Assembly (NCBI GenBank): GCA_033032865.1 | Contig: JAWHQI010000263.1 | Location: 3,373,501-3,437,500 of the forward strand | DNA length: 64,000 nt | DNA from: Dactylorhiza incarnata | Taxonomy: Eukaryota; Streptophyta; Magnoliopsida; Asparagales; Orchidaceae | Reading direction: 5' to 3' | Shown: positions 31,591 through 42,332 of the stretch, in pieces | Numbering within the stretch: the first letter of the stretch is position 1 | How the letters are laid out: each line of letters starts with the position of its first letter | Translations under genes and position numbers: made by a program | Notes under the pieces: generated by a model | What the model saw: the letters and a program-made list of their open reading frames with translations, nothing else | Told to the model about the DNA's origin: nothing | Databases searched by the model: none

Positions 31591-32688
31591 ATGCCTACCA
31601 GTGTCCTGTCAGCCACGACAGAAGTGACACCTGATGCAGAATGCTCTCACCCCAGTGAGGTGCTTAGCCCAGTGAGTGACTTATCTCTTGTTTTTGACCC
31701 GTCTCTTGTGACCCCGACTGAGAGCGAATCTGAGCGGCTTATTGAGTTTGTAGTATTGTGTCCCTCACCCACACATCTTCCTCTGCCATCCACCGGGTTA
31801 GTTAGCACCCCAACCACAGACCCACTTCCTGACACTGCACCTACGGACTCATTCTTGAGCGTAGGTCTATGTCGCCCTCCCATTGTCATTGCTCTGAGTC
31901 ACATCACGACCGAGAGCCCAGAGCCTGGTGTTGATCCCGTAGTGGCTATGACACCCATTCACGGGGATACTACCCCTCACGATGGTACTCATCTGGAGGA
32001 TCATGACCCTAGTTACGAGTTCTATGACGAGCCCCCAGTTGAGCCTCCGGATGATCCGCCACATCCTGATGAGGATGGGATTCAGGTGAGCCCCGCGTGT
32101 ATGATTATCGATTTATGGAAGCCTCTTCCATTATCGTCCCTGGCCCCGCCCCAGCGGATGGATATTGTGAGGGGCATCCAATATTTAGGGCACCACCTGC
32201 TGACACATCGCACTCTCGCTGAGTTTTGGGATGCACCACCTGCTGACCCACCAAACGAGCTCTTTCTTTCCGGGGACAAGCAACACACTCGAGAGCCACG
32301 TCTTCTAGTCGGTGTACACAATTTTCACCCAGGTGGTCGTCTCATTCGCGGTGACTTTTTGTGCACGCCTCCTAGTGAGCCCCCTGATGTGTTATGTTCC
32401 CTGAGAGACATTTGGCTCGTTACGAGCTCGTATTTGAGAGCAGATGTCTCGCACAGTCACCAGAACACTCGGCACACGCGACATGAGTTTTTCTACACTT
32501 CCCTGAGTGAGCCTCCTGATAGGTCACCTCCTGTGATAGATTTTCAGGTCATTATTAGATTTTCCTATAGAGAGCATGTTGTGTCGGTCATGTGTCATTT
32601 GCATCATTTGCATGGGTCTGTTGAGTCGTTTCGTCATCATTTGCATGAGTCTGTTGTGTTGTTTGTTCATCGTTTGCATGTGTCATGA
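31591..32688 (+). CDS. Unrecognised Pro/Asp-rich ORF in place of pol (copy 1)
   Basis: 365 codons in the same frame as gag. There is no protease, RT or other enzyme motif. The N-terminal third is Ser/Thr/Pro/Glu-rich (SLVTPTESESERLIEF). The remainder carries four degenerate copies of a motif: EFYDEPPVEPPD (about residue 143), EFWDAPPADPPN (211), DFLCTPPSEPPD (255) and EFFYTSLSEPPD (299). The C-terminal end is His-rich and encoded by a 33-bp tandem repeat. Copy 2 preserves both the SESE stretch and two or three of the PP-x-E-PPD motifs. Function unknown. Domestication of non-coding DNA into a frame is the main alternative. Confidence 0.6.
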   Translation: MPTSVLSATTEVTPDAECSHPSEVLSPVSDLSLVFDPSLVTPTESESERLIEFVVLCPSPTHLPLPSTGLVSTPTTDPLPDTAPTDSFLSVGLCRPPIVIALSHITTESPEPGVDPVVAMTPIHGDTTPHDGTHLEDHDPSYEFYDEPPVEPPDDPPHPDEDGIQVSPACMIIDLWKPLPLSSLAPPQRMDIVRGIQYLGHHLLTHRTLAEFWDAPPADPPNELFLSGDKQHTREPRLLVGVHNFHPGGRLIRGDFLCTPPSEPPDVLCSLRDIWLVTSSYLRADVSHSHQNTRHTRHEFFYTSLSEPPDRSPPVIDFQVIIRFSYREHVVSVMCHLHHLHGSVESFRHHLHESVVLFVHRLHVS

Positions 32689-32690
32689 GT
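32602..32690. repeat. 33-bp tandem repeat, nearly three copies
   Basis: CATCATTTGCATGGGTCTGT-type unit starting at 32602, 32635 and 32668. It encodes the His-rich end of the ORF. Confidence 0.88.
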
Positions 32691-32724
32691 TGGTCGGACG
32701 AATAATCCATATTGGTAATAAATC

Positions 32725-33511
32725 TTGTAAATCACATGCGGATGTTCATTGGCAAGTGCAGGTACTTCATGAAGACGAGCAGGTGATGGTGAGATTCTAC
32801 GTTGTGAGGCTCCGTACGAGGCTTGCTAAAAGTTTGAGTGTTCGGCGAATGGGTCCCTACTCAGTCCCGAGACGCATCGGGACAAATGCTTATGAGCTGG
32901 ACATCCCCGCGAGCATGGGTACTCATATTATGTTCAATGTCGAGAACCTAACGTCATCCTTTGCACCTCACGAGTATTCAGGCCCACATCTTGGCGGTTC
33001 TCTCGAGCCTTTACCACCCACCACTCAGTCAACCCCCGAGCCCTTGCCACCACACTCATTGCCCCGTGCTCAGCCCATCCCTGACCCCCACTTACCCGGG
33101 ACCCTGTCCCCAACGGCTTCACCATTGGCACCTCGGATCTCACCGGATGCTTCTACTAATGTGTTGAGAGATGAGCTTATCACTGAGATCATTACGCATG
33201 AGCCCGCCCCCTCTATAGACAGTCTAGTGTGTTGCTACCTAGTTCGCTGGCACGGACGACTCTTCACCGACGACACCTGGATGCTATCAGCGGAGCTTGA
33301 TCGACTCGCCCCGGGACTTCGGCTTCAGTACGACTGTCTCCATTCATCGGGGATGAAAGCTTTCAGTCTGGAGGAATTGATTGGCGAGGACACTTTTTCA
33401 GCGACGACACTTGGACGACCTCTGGTGGACCTCTTCGAGTTTTACCTGGCTTACAACGAGAGAAATCCGATCCTTATTCATCGGGAGATGAATTCTTTCA
33501 AGTCGGGGAGA
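32725..33511 (+). pseudogene. Integrase C-terminus and chromodomain of copy 1
   Basis: In the frame one step from the preceding ORF: NKSCKSHADVHWQVQVLHED then VMVRFYVVRLRTRL, VRRMGPYSVPRRIGTNAYEL and MFNVENL. This is the gypsy integrase C-terminal domain. A proline-rich linker (about 33000-33150) leads to a chromodomain, DELITEIITHEPAP ... YLVRWHGRLFTDDTWMLSAE, with Tyr and Trp at positions expected for a histone-mark-binding cage. The integrase HHCC and DDE parts are absent. The frame is open to the PPT and beyond, so a tethering protein without catalytic activity could be made. Confidence 0.8.
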
Positions 33512-33512
33512 T
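33502..33512 (+). other. Polypurine tract of copy 1
   Basis: GTCGGGGAGAT immediately before the LTR start TGATGCGG. Copy 2 has GGCCGGGGAGAT at the same place (about 39955-39965). Confidence 0.6.
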
Positions 33513-34902
33513 TGATGCGGAGCAGAGACGAGGACTCCGAGTGGAGGACGAGTTTTGGGCCCATTCGGGCTGACTTGGCGACTTACCATATATGGCGTGC
33601 CCGGATCGACGATCCGACTCCGTGGATGCGTCCTGATTCGCGTTGTGAACCAATTTCATATATAGTTTTGTATTTTTGGGGATTATTTCATATAGGTTTG
33701 GCCCCGAGACCAACGACCAATCGTAGTCATTGATTCCGGGTGCCCTAATTTTATTTCTTATAAATAGGATGTTTAGGGCTGCCCTCATAGGTATTGCTGA
33801 AATTTGGAGAGTCTTCTTCCTCATTTTCGGTGATCTCTCCACGGTGCCGACTCTGTAGAACCCCTTGGTGACAACTCCTCGGGTAAGTTCTTTGTATCAT
33901 TATGTTTTCCCCTCTTCCTCCACCTCTCCATTCCGCTGTCCAGCCAGTCGCTGCCTCCTTTCCCCTGGTTTTCAGCCAGCCGCTACCCTCCCTGCAGCCA
34001 CAGCCAACCCTAGCCCACCTCCCTGGTTTCCTCCCTGCAAACTGATGCCCTCCCTGCGGCCTCAGCACAGCCACCTCCTCCTAACCAGCCACTGCCCAAC
34101 CACAGACCAGCCCACCCCCTCCCTGCACAGACGCCGCTCCACCTCCAGCCCTCTCCCAACAGCCGCCACCCACCTCTCAGCCCAACCCTCCTATCTACAG
34201 GCCGCAAGTCCCTCATTTCCTCCCCCCAACAACCCACTTGGTTGTTTGCACCCTGAACCAGTCCAGATCTGGACATTCCAGCTAGATCCAGCCCCTTCCC
34301 CTTCCCCGTTTTGCTGTCATCACCCCCCATTACGTGGAACCACCTCCAAACCTAATTCCCCCACTAGATCTGCCAAGATCTGGGCATTTCAGCCCGGATC
34401 CAGCCATCCTTCGCCCGGATCCAGCCATCCTTCGCCCCGATCCAGACCTCCCAACAATCCCCAACCAGCCTTCCCCTTACCCGATCCAGTCCACCCACCA
34501 CCGGAACCCCTCTTTTAGCCCTCCAACGTTCAGATCTACTTTATTTACAGCAGCCCTAATATTTGTGTTGTGTTTTGTTTTGGCTATTGGTTGTAAACAT
34601 TGTTGTGGACTTGTGGTATGGTTATTTGATGCTTGCTTGAGCTTAAAGTTTATTATGTTATTTGCTCCTTGAAAAATCTCTAACTGCAGGAAGGACCGAT
34701 TCGCCGCGCGCTTTATCTTTGGCCCTATACGCGGAGGGAAACCAAAGCTTGTTCGCTTAATAAAATATTTTGTCTTGCTTTGAAATATTTGTGTGGGATT
34801 TAATTATTTATTATCTAATTTGGATTCACACTGTCAGACTTTGCATTGCGTGTAGGGTTAGGGCAAGGTTTCATCCGCCGCCTATAGATTCGTCCTGCGT
34901 CA
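33513..34902 (+). repeat. 3' LTR of copy 1, full length
   Basis: 1390 bp from TGATGCGG to CTGCGTCA. The right two thirds match the truncated 5' LTR closely. Contains a TATA sequence at 33759-33767 (TTATAAATAGG) and a 24-bp duplication CGGATCCAGCCATCCTTCGC near 34396. Confidence 0.8.
33759..33768 (+). promoter_or_regulatory. TATA box in the 3' LTR of copy 1
   Basis: TTATAAATAG in the U3 part of the LTR. This part is missing from the 5' LTR. Confidence 0.55.
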
Positions 34903-34904
34903 AA

Positions 34905-36960
34905 GAGCAGGCACAAGGGATGATTTGGCAATGTTAGACAAGAGGATGGTCAATATTATCTTGAGAAAGATGACTCCATGAGGAAGCGTGTCCTGACAGC
35001 CAAAAGGCTTTATGTTTCCAATAATAATCAAATAATGGTGTAGCATTGTAACATTGGCCACCCAAATTTACATTATCTTAAAATGTTATTTCCAAAACTG
35101 TAATTGAATAAAAAACAAAGTTCAATTTTGTAAAAATTGTCAATTTTTCAAACAAACTAGAATTCGTATTATTATAAATAAACATATAAATAATCCTAAT
35201 GTTTCACATTCCTAATGACGTTTGGGGATCATCTCGTATTTAATATTTTCCTAGTAAGATGGTTCATTACTTGTATTGATGATCATATCAAAGTGTTTGA
35301 TTTATCTTCTTAAGGAAAAAAATCTACAACTATATCTTATATGGTAAAAAGGTCAATTTGAGACTGCGATTAAATCCTTGATAACCGGTAAGGGAAAAGA
35401 ATATGTCCATATTATTCTTGGGGAGTATTTAGTAACTCAGGGGATCATTCAACATAGTTCATATCCCGATACACTGCAACAAAATGGTGTAAGATAAAGA
35501 AAAATCTTTAACTACTTTAAGTTGATAAAGCTCTCATATAAAAAGTGCAAGTCCTCAAATATTTTTGGGTGGAGGCAGTTGTTAAAGGCTCAATGCACAT
35601 CAAGGCGCAAAGGAGTCCGGGAGTTAAAGAGCAAGGCTTAATGCGTAGGAGCGTGCCTGACGAGAGCAAAGCACAACTGCAACACATTTTAAATAATCAT
35701 CAATTCATCTTCTTGATCAGATTCTTCATCCATTCTACTTATCAATCATTCATTATTATCATCTACACTGCTGATAAGGAATGAGATCAGTGTCGTCATC
35801 AGCATCATATTGAAGCCTCAACACTCGATTATGTTTCACAAACTTTGAATCAGTCAAAAGTTGCTGACCTACTACAATATTTCCTTCTCTTTAAAAAAAG
35901 ATATGCAATAGAAATCTCGCTCAAGCGCGCCGTTTAGAATCCAAAGGCGCAGACCACTGAGCTTAATGAGTCTTGATCCTTAGGCACGCCTTTAACAACA
36001 TTGGTATTAACAACATCATATCCAATAAATTGAATGTCATCTGAAGTGATGTACTTCATATCTTCAACTTATGTTTATACTCAACAGTCACCGCAAACCC
36101 CTCGTTTTGTTCTATTTTCTTTTCTATCTTCACATTCATAGCCAATGGCATTTAAAACATGACTCCATAGCAAAAAATGTCGCTGTATAGGACACTCACC
36201 TACTCATAAGGTCCTTAAGTGTTGAACTTTGTATACTGGATCCATGGATGTTACAAGGAGTCACAAACTCTCTTTCCCAAGCCTCCCCTTCAAGGGGAGA
36301 GCTTTGGTGAATATAAGCTTTGGGACTTGATCACAAATTCGCCATCATCCTCTTCCAGTCTAATATCCTCTTCAACAGTAACTATCTTGCTACACATAAT
36401 AAAAAAAATTTGAAATACGGAAGTTAACTTGTGATTGGACAAACCAAATGTGCTTATACTCAAGGTAAAAATAATTAAGCTATTGATAAATCCGATGCTC
36501 TGTGTTGGCGGGAATTTGAACCAAAACCTAGTTCTAATGATGAGCCCCTTGATTTGGTCAATCATAAAATGACATAGTGATATCATAAGACTGAATTGAC
36601 CTTCCCATAGCTTTCAGAAAGGAACAATGTCATGCACCCAAACTCATGCGTCCAAACTCTCATGTAATGGTTTATTTCTTATGAAAGGTTATCCTTCTCC
36701 AATCCTTAATTGCCTTGGTGTAGAAAACTGAAAATACCAAAATACATACATGAAGCTCTTACAATTCCTGAGTGGTAACAGTAAGTTCTTGAAGAAATGG
36801 TTCACTTGAAAAAATGTGTACTTGGGAAGTTGTAGATCAACCAAAAGGTAAAAAGACTATGGGGGTGCAAGTGAATCTTCATCATAAAATATAATGATGT
36901 TGATGGCATTATACGCAATCTATGACAGGAAATTTTTGGTCTAGTTGCACAACTCAAAAC
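34905..36960 (+). pseudogene. Ty1/copia integrase-RT relic
   Basis: Many stops and frameshifts, but the order is clear: GAG-pre-integrase (IGHPNLHYLKMLFPKL near 35060), integrase core traces (DVWGSSRI near 35220; a TPQQNGV-like stretch near 35480; KYFWVEAVV near 35560), integrase C-terminus (LFPKPPLQGESFGEYKLWDL near 36270), LPIAFRK near 36610, and the RT start (YIHEALTIPEW, then a TVGCKWIF-like stretch near 36745-36880). It stops where the second gypsy element begins at 36961. This is one old copia copy with gypsy elements abutting both sides. Confidence 0.8.
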
Positions 36961-37704
36961 TGATGAAAATCGATCGTGCCACATTTGAGAGATTTACGAG
37001 ATCGATGACTTTTGGATCGTCGGATGGACGATCAGAGACAGTCATCGCGTGCGTCGCGATTTTTTATATTTATATGTATTTTAATTTTATTTTTTGGACT
37101 TGTATTTTGAGATTTATGTTAAGTTATACGGTCGTGTGTTTAGTGTCGTCGGATGAGGTATTGTGATATTCCAGTCGGCTAAGGTATTGTGATATCAAGA
37201 GTTTCATAGTTCATCCTGAGAAGCGCGGCTCGGTCCTTTTCCCTCGGTACGATGTTGAGGGCTCCCTGTGGTGCTGAATCCGCAGGTCCCGCCTCCGGAG
37301 GTGGCGACGCCCCCATCCACCGCCTCCCTTACCTCTATTGCCCAGTTTCGAGCACTCCGCCGCTCTCCCCGACACCGACAACCGCATCTTACTTCGACAT
37401 AGCTCCTCTCAGACGCCGTTGCCGCCATCCCCTGCCTCCAGCGCCGCCGCCAGCCTTCCCTTTCTCACCTCAGTCGAGCCCCAACAGCCTTCCCCACCAC
37501 TGTCTGAGCTTATTCCTCATATGCATCTTCGTTTTTAGGGCTTTTCATCGGTCCATTGCATTCATCGTGTGTTACTTGTGTGCTTGCCCTTGCTATTGCA
37601 TTTTAGGGTTGGCCCTAGATTCATAACATTTGTTTGTGATTGCTCACATTCATTTAGGGTTAGGGCATCGCGCATTCGGTCACCTGTAGATTCATCCTAC
37701 GACA
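36961..37704 (+). repeat. 5' LTR of copy 2
   Basis: About 744 bp from TGATGAAAATCG to CCTACGACA. Contains GATCGTCGGATGGACGATC, an imperfect palindrome, and a GC-rich patch (37200-37500). Confidence 0.75.
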
Positions 37705-37707
37705 AAT

Positions 37708-37718
37708 TGGTATCAGAG
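37708..37718 (+). other. PBS of copy 2, initiator tRNA-Met
   Basis: TGGTATCAGAG, three bases after the LTR end. Confidence 0.85.
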
Positions 37719-37772
37719 CCCTAGGTTTGGGCTTTATTTTGATACACAATAGTAGAGTCTATAGGTTCTTTC

Positions 37773-38656
37773 ATGATTAATTATCGCCATCCCTCTCCTC
37801 TATTTGAGGATCTCGAGTCCGTCTATACCCGGTCCCAAAGATCCCCTTCAGAGATGTTATTACGATGCTTATTCTTGTTCGCAGCACACCACTTTCAAAG
37901 ATTGTGTCGATACCTTAACGCAATTCCATTATGCTAGAGACGATCATTACGATGACTATCGCCGTCCTCATCCCCGTGTACAAGTAGACCGTGTTGAACA
38001 TTCGACACGACTTGATTATCTTTGGGATGATTACTACGAGGATCATCATTTTGAGAGATATCTCGAGTGTAGGTTTCATGTTGAGTCTCGAATCTTTTGG
38101 CTATTGGCTCGTGGACATGGGATTTTTATCTAAATCACTTTGAGTTATTCGGTGAGCGTCTCGTAAATTTCTGAAGCTTAGGCTGCTAAGTCAAGCGAGA
38201 GAGTATTGGTCTAGCATTGAGTGGGCCCGCGAGCAAGATCGTCATCAACGCATCACCAGTTGAGCGGAGAAGAAGCAGAGGTTGTGTCAGAAATATTTAT
38301 CATCATCGTTTCAGAGTCACCAGCTCGAGCAATTATTTACCCTTCGACAAGTATCCATATTTGGCGTTGAGTATAAGGATCATTTTGATGAGTTTGTAGT
38401 GGGGAGCAAAATCCAAGAGTCAGCTATGACCACTTCACGATTTCGGTTTGGACTTCGATCTGAGATACGTACTGAATTGACCTATCACTACTTAGAGTAC
38501 CAAAAGCAGGCATACCAGCTCGCACTTCATTATGAGCAATCCTTGAGATCCACTAGAGTTAGTCGAGTGGATTCGCACCCTGACCATCCCTCTGTGAGTC
38601 CTCCCCAGAGGCCACACCCTGCCTACTTATGCCCCCCTTGGACAAGAATGACATGA
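37773..38656 (+). pseudogene. gag: Gag of copy 2, frameshifted
   Basis: Starts at an ATG matching copy 1 (MINYRHPSPLFEDLES). The frame then shifts; later pieces read FHYARDDHYDDYRRPHPRVQ, RLDYLWDDYYEDHHFERYLE, and in another frame KYLSSSFQSHQLEQLFTLRQ, FGVEYKDHFDEFVVGS and RFRFGLRSEIRTEL. Each aligns directly with Gag of copy 1. Confidence 0.8.
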
Positions 38657-39470
38657 TTGATGTTACAGAGTTATCCCACTCCAGTGAGATTCTTTGTCCG
38701 ATGAGTGGTCCGTCATTTGATTATGACTCATTTCATGTGACCCCGACTAAGAGTGAGTCTGAGCAACCCAATGATCCTATAGTTACACGTCTTTTCCCTA
38801 TCCCATGTGTTGATTTAGATATTGCCTTGACCATTGGCTCACCCTTGAGTACTTGTGCATCGGAGCTTCACGACGAGGTAGTGTCAAGTCGCGTTATGAG
38901 TGATACTCGTGAGCATAGTATTGACTTTGTGGTAGTTGTTCTTTCTAGTCCTGATGACTTTATCATTGTTGACGATTCTCATCTGGAGAGTCGTCTTGTT
39001 ATTGTTGATGTTGACCCACACAATGAGTCCTTCCTCGAGACCCCGAGAAATCCATTTGAAGAGCCTCCCTCCCCGGAAAGCATTTCCCTGGTATGGATAA
39101 CTTGGGTACTCATCCGAGTGATCGTCATATTCGCGTTATTTTCTATTATGTACCTCTGGGTAAGCCACCCGACGATTCACGTCCCTTGAAAGACATTTGG
39201 CATTCCATCATAGTGTATCTCATTGTTGATGTCTCAGTCATTTGTGTGTTCTTCGTATACTCGACGATTATTTTTATACCCCGCCCAAAGAACCTCCAGA
39301 TAAACCACTCATCCTTGGAAACCTTCATCACTATATGGAGTCGACGTTTTTCCAGTGTGTCAGGTCGATCATTGTTCATTTGCATCTGTTACATGTTTTG
39401 TATGGCATACTCCTATGTAAAGTTATATTAAATAGTAAAACTTTAAACTTTGTGTCGGTAATCACATGAA
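38657..39470 (+). pseudogene. Pro/Asp-rich ORF of copy 2, broken
   Basis: Aligns with the unrecognised ORF of copy 1: TELSHSSEILCPMSGPS and HVTPTKSESEQPND correspond to DAECSHPSEVLSPVSDLS and LVTPTESESER. Further on, IFYYVPLGKPPDDSRPLKDI and DDYFYTPPKEPPDKP correspond to the third and fourth PP-x-E-PPD motifs. Several frame changes are needed. Confidence 0.6.
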
Positions 39471-39579
39471 AAAGTAAATGTCAAGAAAGGTGATTTGGTG
39501 ATTATTTGCATATTATTTTAGATACTCTCATTGGAGTAAGCTATGAATCTAAGTACTAGGTGAACAAGTCCATACACTT

Positions 39580-39960
39580 TCATGAGAGAGTCTGAGTTAA
39601 ATTTCTTTGAGCTTGAAATTCCTAGGAATATGGAAATTCATCATGTATTCAACGTAGGGAATTTGACTCTAGATATGGGGCCACCTGGTTTTGGACCTTC
39701 AGCCTCCCCTTTTAGCTTCAGTTTTCACCATCACTACAACCTCTCATGTACCTCCAACCTCTTCTACAACCCTACATATGTCATCATTGTTTCCCCACCC
39801 TTTACCCTTACGGTGGCTTGCTTGGTGCGTGGGAAACTCGAAGACTTCAGCGACACGATGACCTTATGCGGTGATAGTTCTTACCAGGAGATGCAGAGAG
39901 TCTTCTTGCTTCGAGCGCATGCATTCTCCATTCACCGGAGATGAATGTTTCTGGGCCGGG
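39580..39960 (+). pseudogene. Integrase C-terminal remnant of copy 2
   Basis: LNFFELEIPRNMEIHHVFNV then GNLTLDMGPP matches the integrase C-terminal end of copy 1 (YELDIPASMGTHIMFNVENL). CLVRGKLEDFSDTM further on is a degraded chromodomain. Ends at the PPT. Confidence 0.6.
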
Positions 39961-39965
39961 GAGAT

Positions 39966-40131
39966 TGATGAAGATCGATTGTGCCACATTTGAGAAACTT
40001 ACGAGATCGATGAACTTTGGATCGTTGGATGGACGATCAAAGACCGTCAACACGTTCGTTGCAATTTTTCATGTTTTTCTGTATTTATTTTTTATTTTTG
40101 GACTTGTATTTTGAGATTTACGTTAAGTTAT
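39966..40131 (+). repeat. 3' LTR fragment of copy 2
   Basis: Matches the first 166-170 bases of the 5' LTR, then changes abruptly at TTAAGTTAT into GC-rich sequence that looks genic. Confidence 0.75.
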
Positions 40132-40159
40132 TTCTTCCCGGTTCAGCAGCGCCGCCTGA

Positions 40160-40361
40160 TTAGGTCTGGGTTCCGACAACCCCAGCCACTCCTTCCCCGA
40201 TTTCGACGCTGCACCGGGTAGTTTGCCCCACATCGCCGCTTGCCGCAAGATCCAGCGCATCTTCCGCCACGTCCAAACCAACCACCTGCGTCGAGCCCCA
40301 CTCCGGCGGTTTCAGACCACGTCCAAGCTCCAGGCCATGATCGACGCAAGCGGCGGAGACG
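40160..40361 (+). CDS. GC-rich exon-like segment, unrecognised
   Basis: An open frame (LGLGSDNPSHSFPDFDAAPG, LPHIAACRKIQRIFRHVQTN, LRRAPLRRFQTTSKLQAMID, ASGGDG) ends at a good donor, GAGACG then GTAATTCAG. The sequence after it is T-rich and reads like a plant first intron. The 5' side is cut by the LTR fragment at 40131, so there is no start codon. I do not recognise the family. It may be the first coding exon of a gene truncated by the retroelement, or a mobilised gene fragment. Confidence 0.35.
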
Positions 40362-40911
40362 GTAATTCAGGGATACGTTTCTGTTATTTGCTTTGTTTTT
40401 CTTTTGCCCTATAAAAAAAGGGATTCGTATTCTGTAAACGGTGGTGATCAACTTTGATTTAGAAAAGTTCTATGTTTCTTCTTTGAGACCTGTTGGAGAA
40501 ATTGGTTTTATGGTATTGATTGATGATTACATCCTGTTTGAGTTCTGAAAGGAGTTCGTTAATGGTTGTTTCTGTTTCCGTCGGGAGAGAAATTGTTTTA
40601 ACTGCTTACTTCCTTGGAGTAACCTGATGACTGGCTGTGATCCATAAGAAATCGAAATTGATTGTCCGTTCATTTCCCGTTGAAGAGATGATGAATAGTA
40701 ACATCAAACTTACTATTTAAATTGTGAATGTTGCTGGAGTTAATTGCTCTAGTTTTGTTTAGTGATTTCATGGAGCCAATCTCGTATACGAGAGTGAGTG
40801 AATTTCGGTTGTGTAGTTGTGGTTTCTCTAACGATTGAGTGAATTAGATTTCGTGGAACCACTTTCCTGTGAGAGTGAGCGAATTTATTCTGTGGTGCCC
40901 GTGTGCGATAG

Positions 40912-41008
40912 CGGCCAACCTTGGAGCGGGAGATCGGAGGTGACGAGGAATTCCTCGCGGGATCGCCGTCGACTTCGATTGAGGAAAGACGCCTTTTTCC
41001 GTGGGTAA
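40912..41008 (+). CDS. Possible second exon, unrecognised
   Basis: The frame RPTLEREIGGDEEFLAGSPS, TSIEERRLFPW is followed by a donor-like GTAACTTG. The acceptor (GCGATAG) is weak and its phase does not match the donor at 40362. It is GC-rich against AT-rich surroundings. Low confidence. Confidence 0.25.
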
Positions 41009-42332
41009 CTTGTTCCTTTCTCTTCCTTTGTGTGCATCTAAATTTTCTCTTTAGGTTATTAGATCCATTGTGGGTTTTCGCCGGGGATTTTGTCAGTGAA
41101 CGCTACGTTGAAATTTCCAAACGGAAACATATTTGGAGTTCACGATTTCCGTTTGCTACAACAAGGGGAACGGGACGAAAGTTGCGAACTTCCTTCCCCG
41201 GATTTAGAATTGAACCATATTTCAAGAAAATTCATTTTAAACAAAAATAGTAATTTTATGTTTTACAAAAATCTAGTTGCTTAATTTCTTAAAGTTCGTG
41301 CACGCCCGCTCAAATCTCAATTTTTTTAAATTGCATGCATTTTAGGGATTCCTAGAAATAGCCGACAAGCGCGCAAACCCTACGCGTCGTCCTGCATCAT
41401 AAGGATAATTTGTCTCTTAACACTGAAATTGAAAGCACTCTTACTCAATTGAGAAAAGTTAATAGAATATAATAGTAAATACTAACGTAGAACCCAATAG
41501 GGATCAATCACAAAAATCCATGTCTGATTATGTCATTCTATCAAATGATGGAGATCGTTTTAGCATTACAAGACTAACTATCACCGCAAACAACTTTGAA
41601 ATTAAACCTGCTATAATTCAAACGATTCAAAAAAACGTTTAATTTAGTGGATCATCCTTTAATGACCTAATCTTCATATAGCAAATTTCTTGAAAATTTG
41701 TGACATTTAAACATAAAAATTGTCACGAGTGATGTCATTAGGTTGAGGTTATTTCCTTTTTCATTAAGAAATAGGACCAAGTGCTGGATAAATTCACAAC
41801 GGTGGGATCAATTATAACATGGGAAGCTCTTGCCCAGAAATTTCTAGCTAAACATTTTCCGCCATCTAAAACTGCTAAGATAAGAACAGAAATACGAATT
41901 TCTCTCAACTAGATCAAGAATCGTTATATAAAGCCTGGGAAAGATTTAAAGATTTACTGCAAAAATGTCCTCATCACCAGCTCCTTGTATGGTGTTATGA
42001 ATCCTCATAATGGCCAGTTCGCGGGACACTGGGACAAACAAATCAGAGACGGAGAAAAGATGTGGCATCAAGTAGGGGTTGAACCATCCGGTTCAGCCCT
42101 CCCAAATTAAAACAAGAAGGCGGTTGAGGGCTGAACCGGACGGGTTCATCCCCTATGGGGGGGGCCGGCCGGCCCCCGAGGGGTATAAATACCCCTGGGG
42201 TTTCCTGGCGGTGGGCAAGCAAGTATTCTCAGGTATTCGTCCCCTCTCTCTCAAAACCCTAGCTTTCTCTTTTCTCTCCCAAATCCTTTCTCGTTATTAT
42301 CATTTGGTATCAGAGGTTTCCGTTCCTCCACC

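Larger units (their letters stand above)
29788..34902 (+). mobile_element. Polymerase-less chromovirus-derived gypsy element (copy 1)
   Basis: Order: truncated 5' LTR (29788-30632), PBS (30635-30645), gag, an unrecognised proline-rich ORF, integrase C-terminal domain plus chromodomain, PPT, and full 3' LTR (33513-34902). Zinc knuckle, protease, RT, RNase H and the integrase catalytic core are all absent. A diverged copy with the same layout lies at 36961-40131. The element borders a copia relic on its right; the left end is truncated so no target duplication can be checked. Confidence 0.85.
36961..40131 (+). mobile_element. Polymerase-less chromovirus-derived gypsy element (copy 2)
   Basis: 5' LTR 36961-37704, PBS 37708-37718, broken gag, broken proline/acid-rich ORF, integrase C-terminal remnant, PPT, and the first 166 bases of the 3' LTR (39966-40131), after which homology stops. 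Same gene order as copy 1 with RT and the rest of pol missing, but more decayed. The LTR portions compared differ at about 20 of 165 positions, so it is older than the copia element at 5-10.7 kb. Confidence 0.82.
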
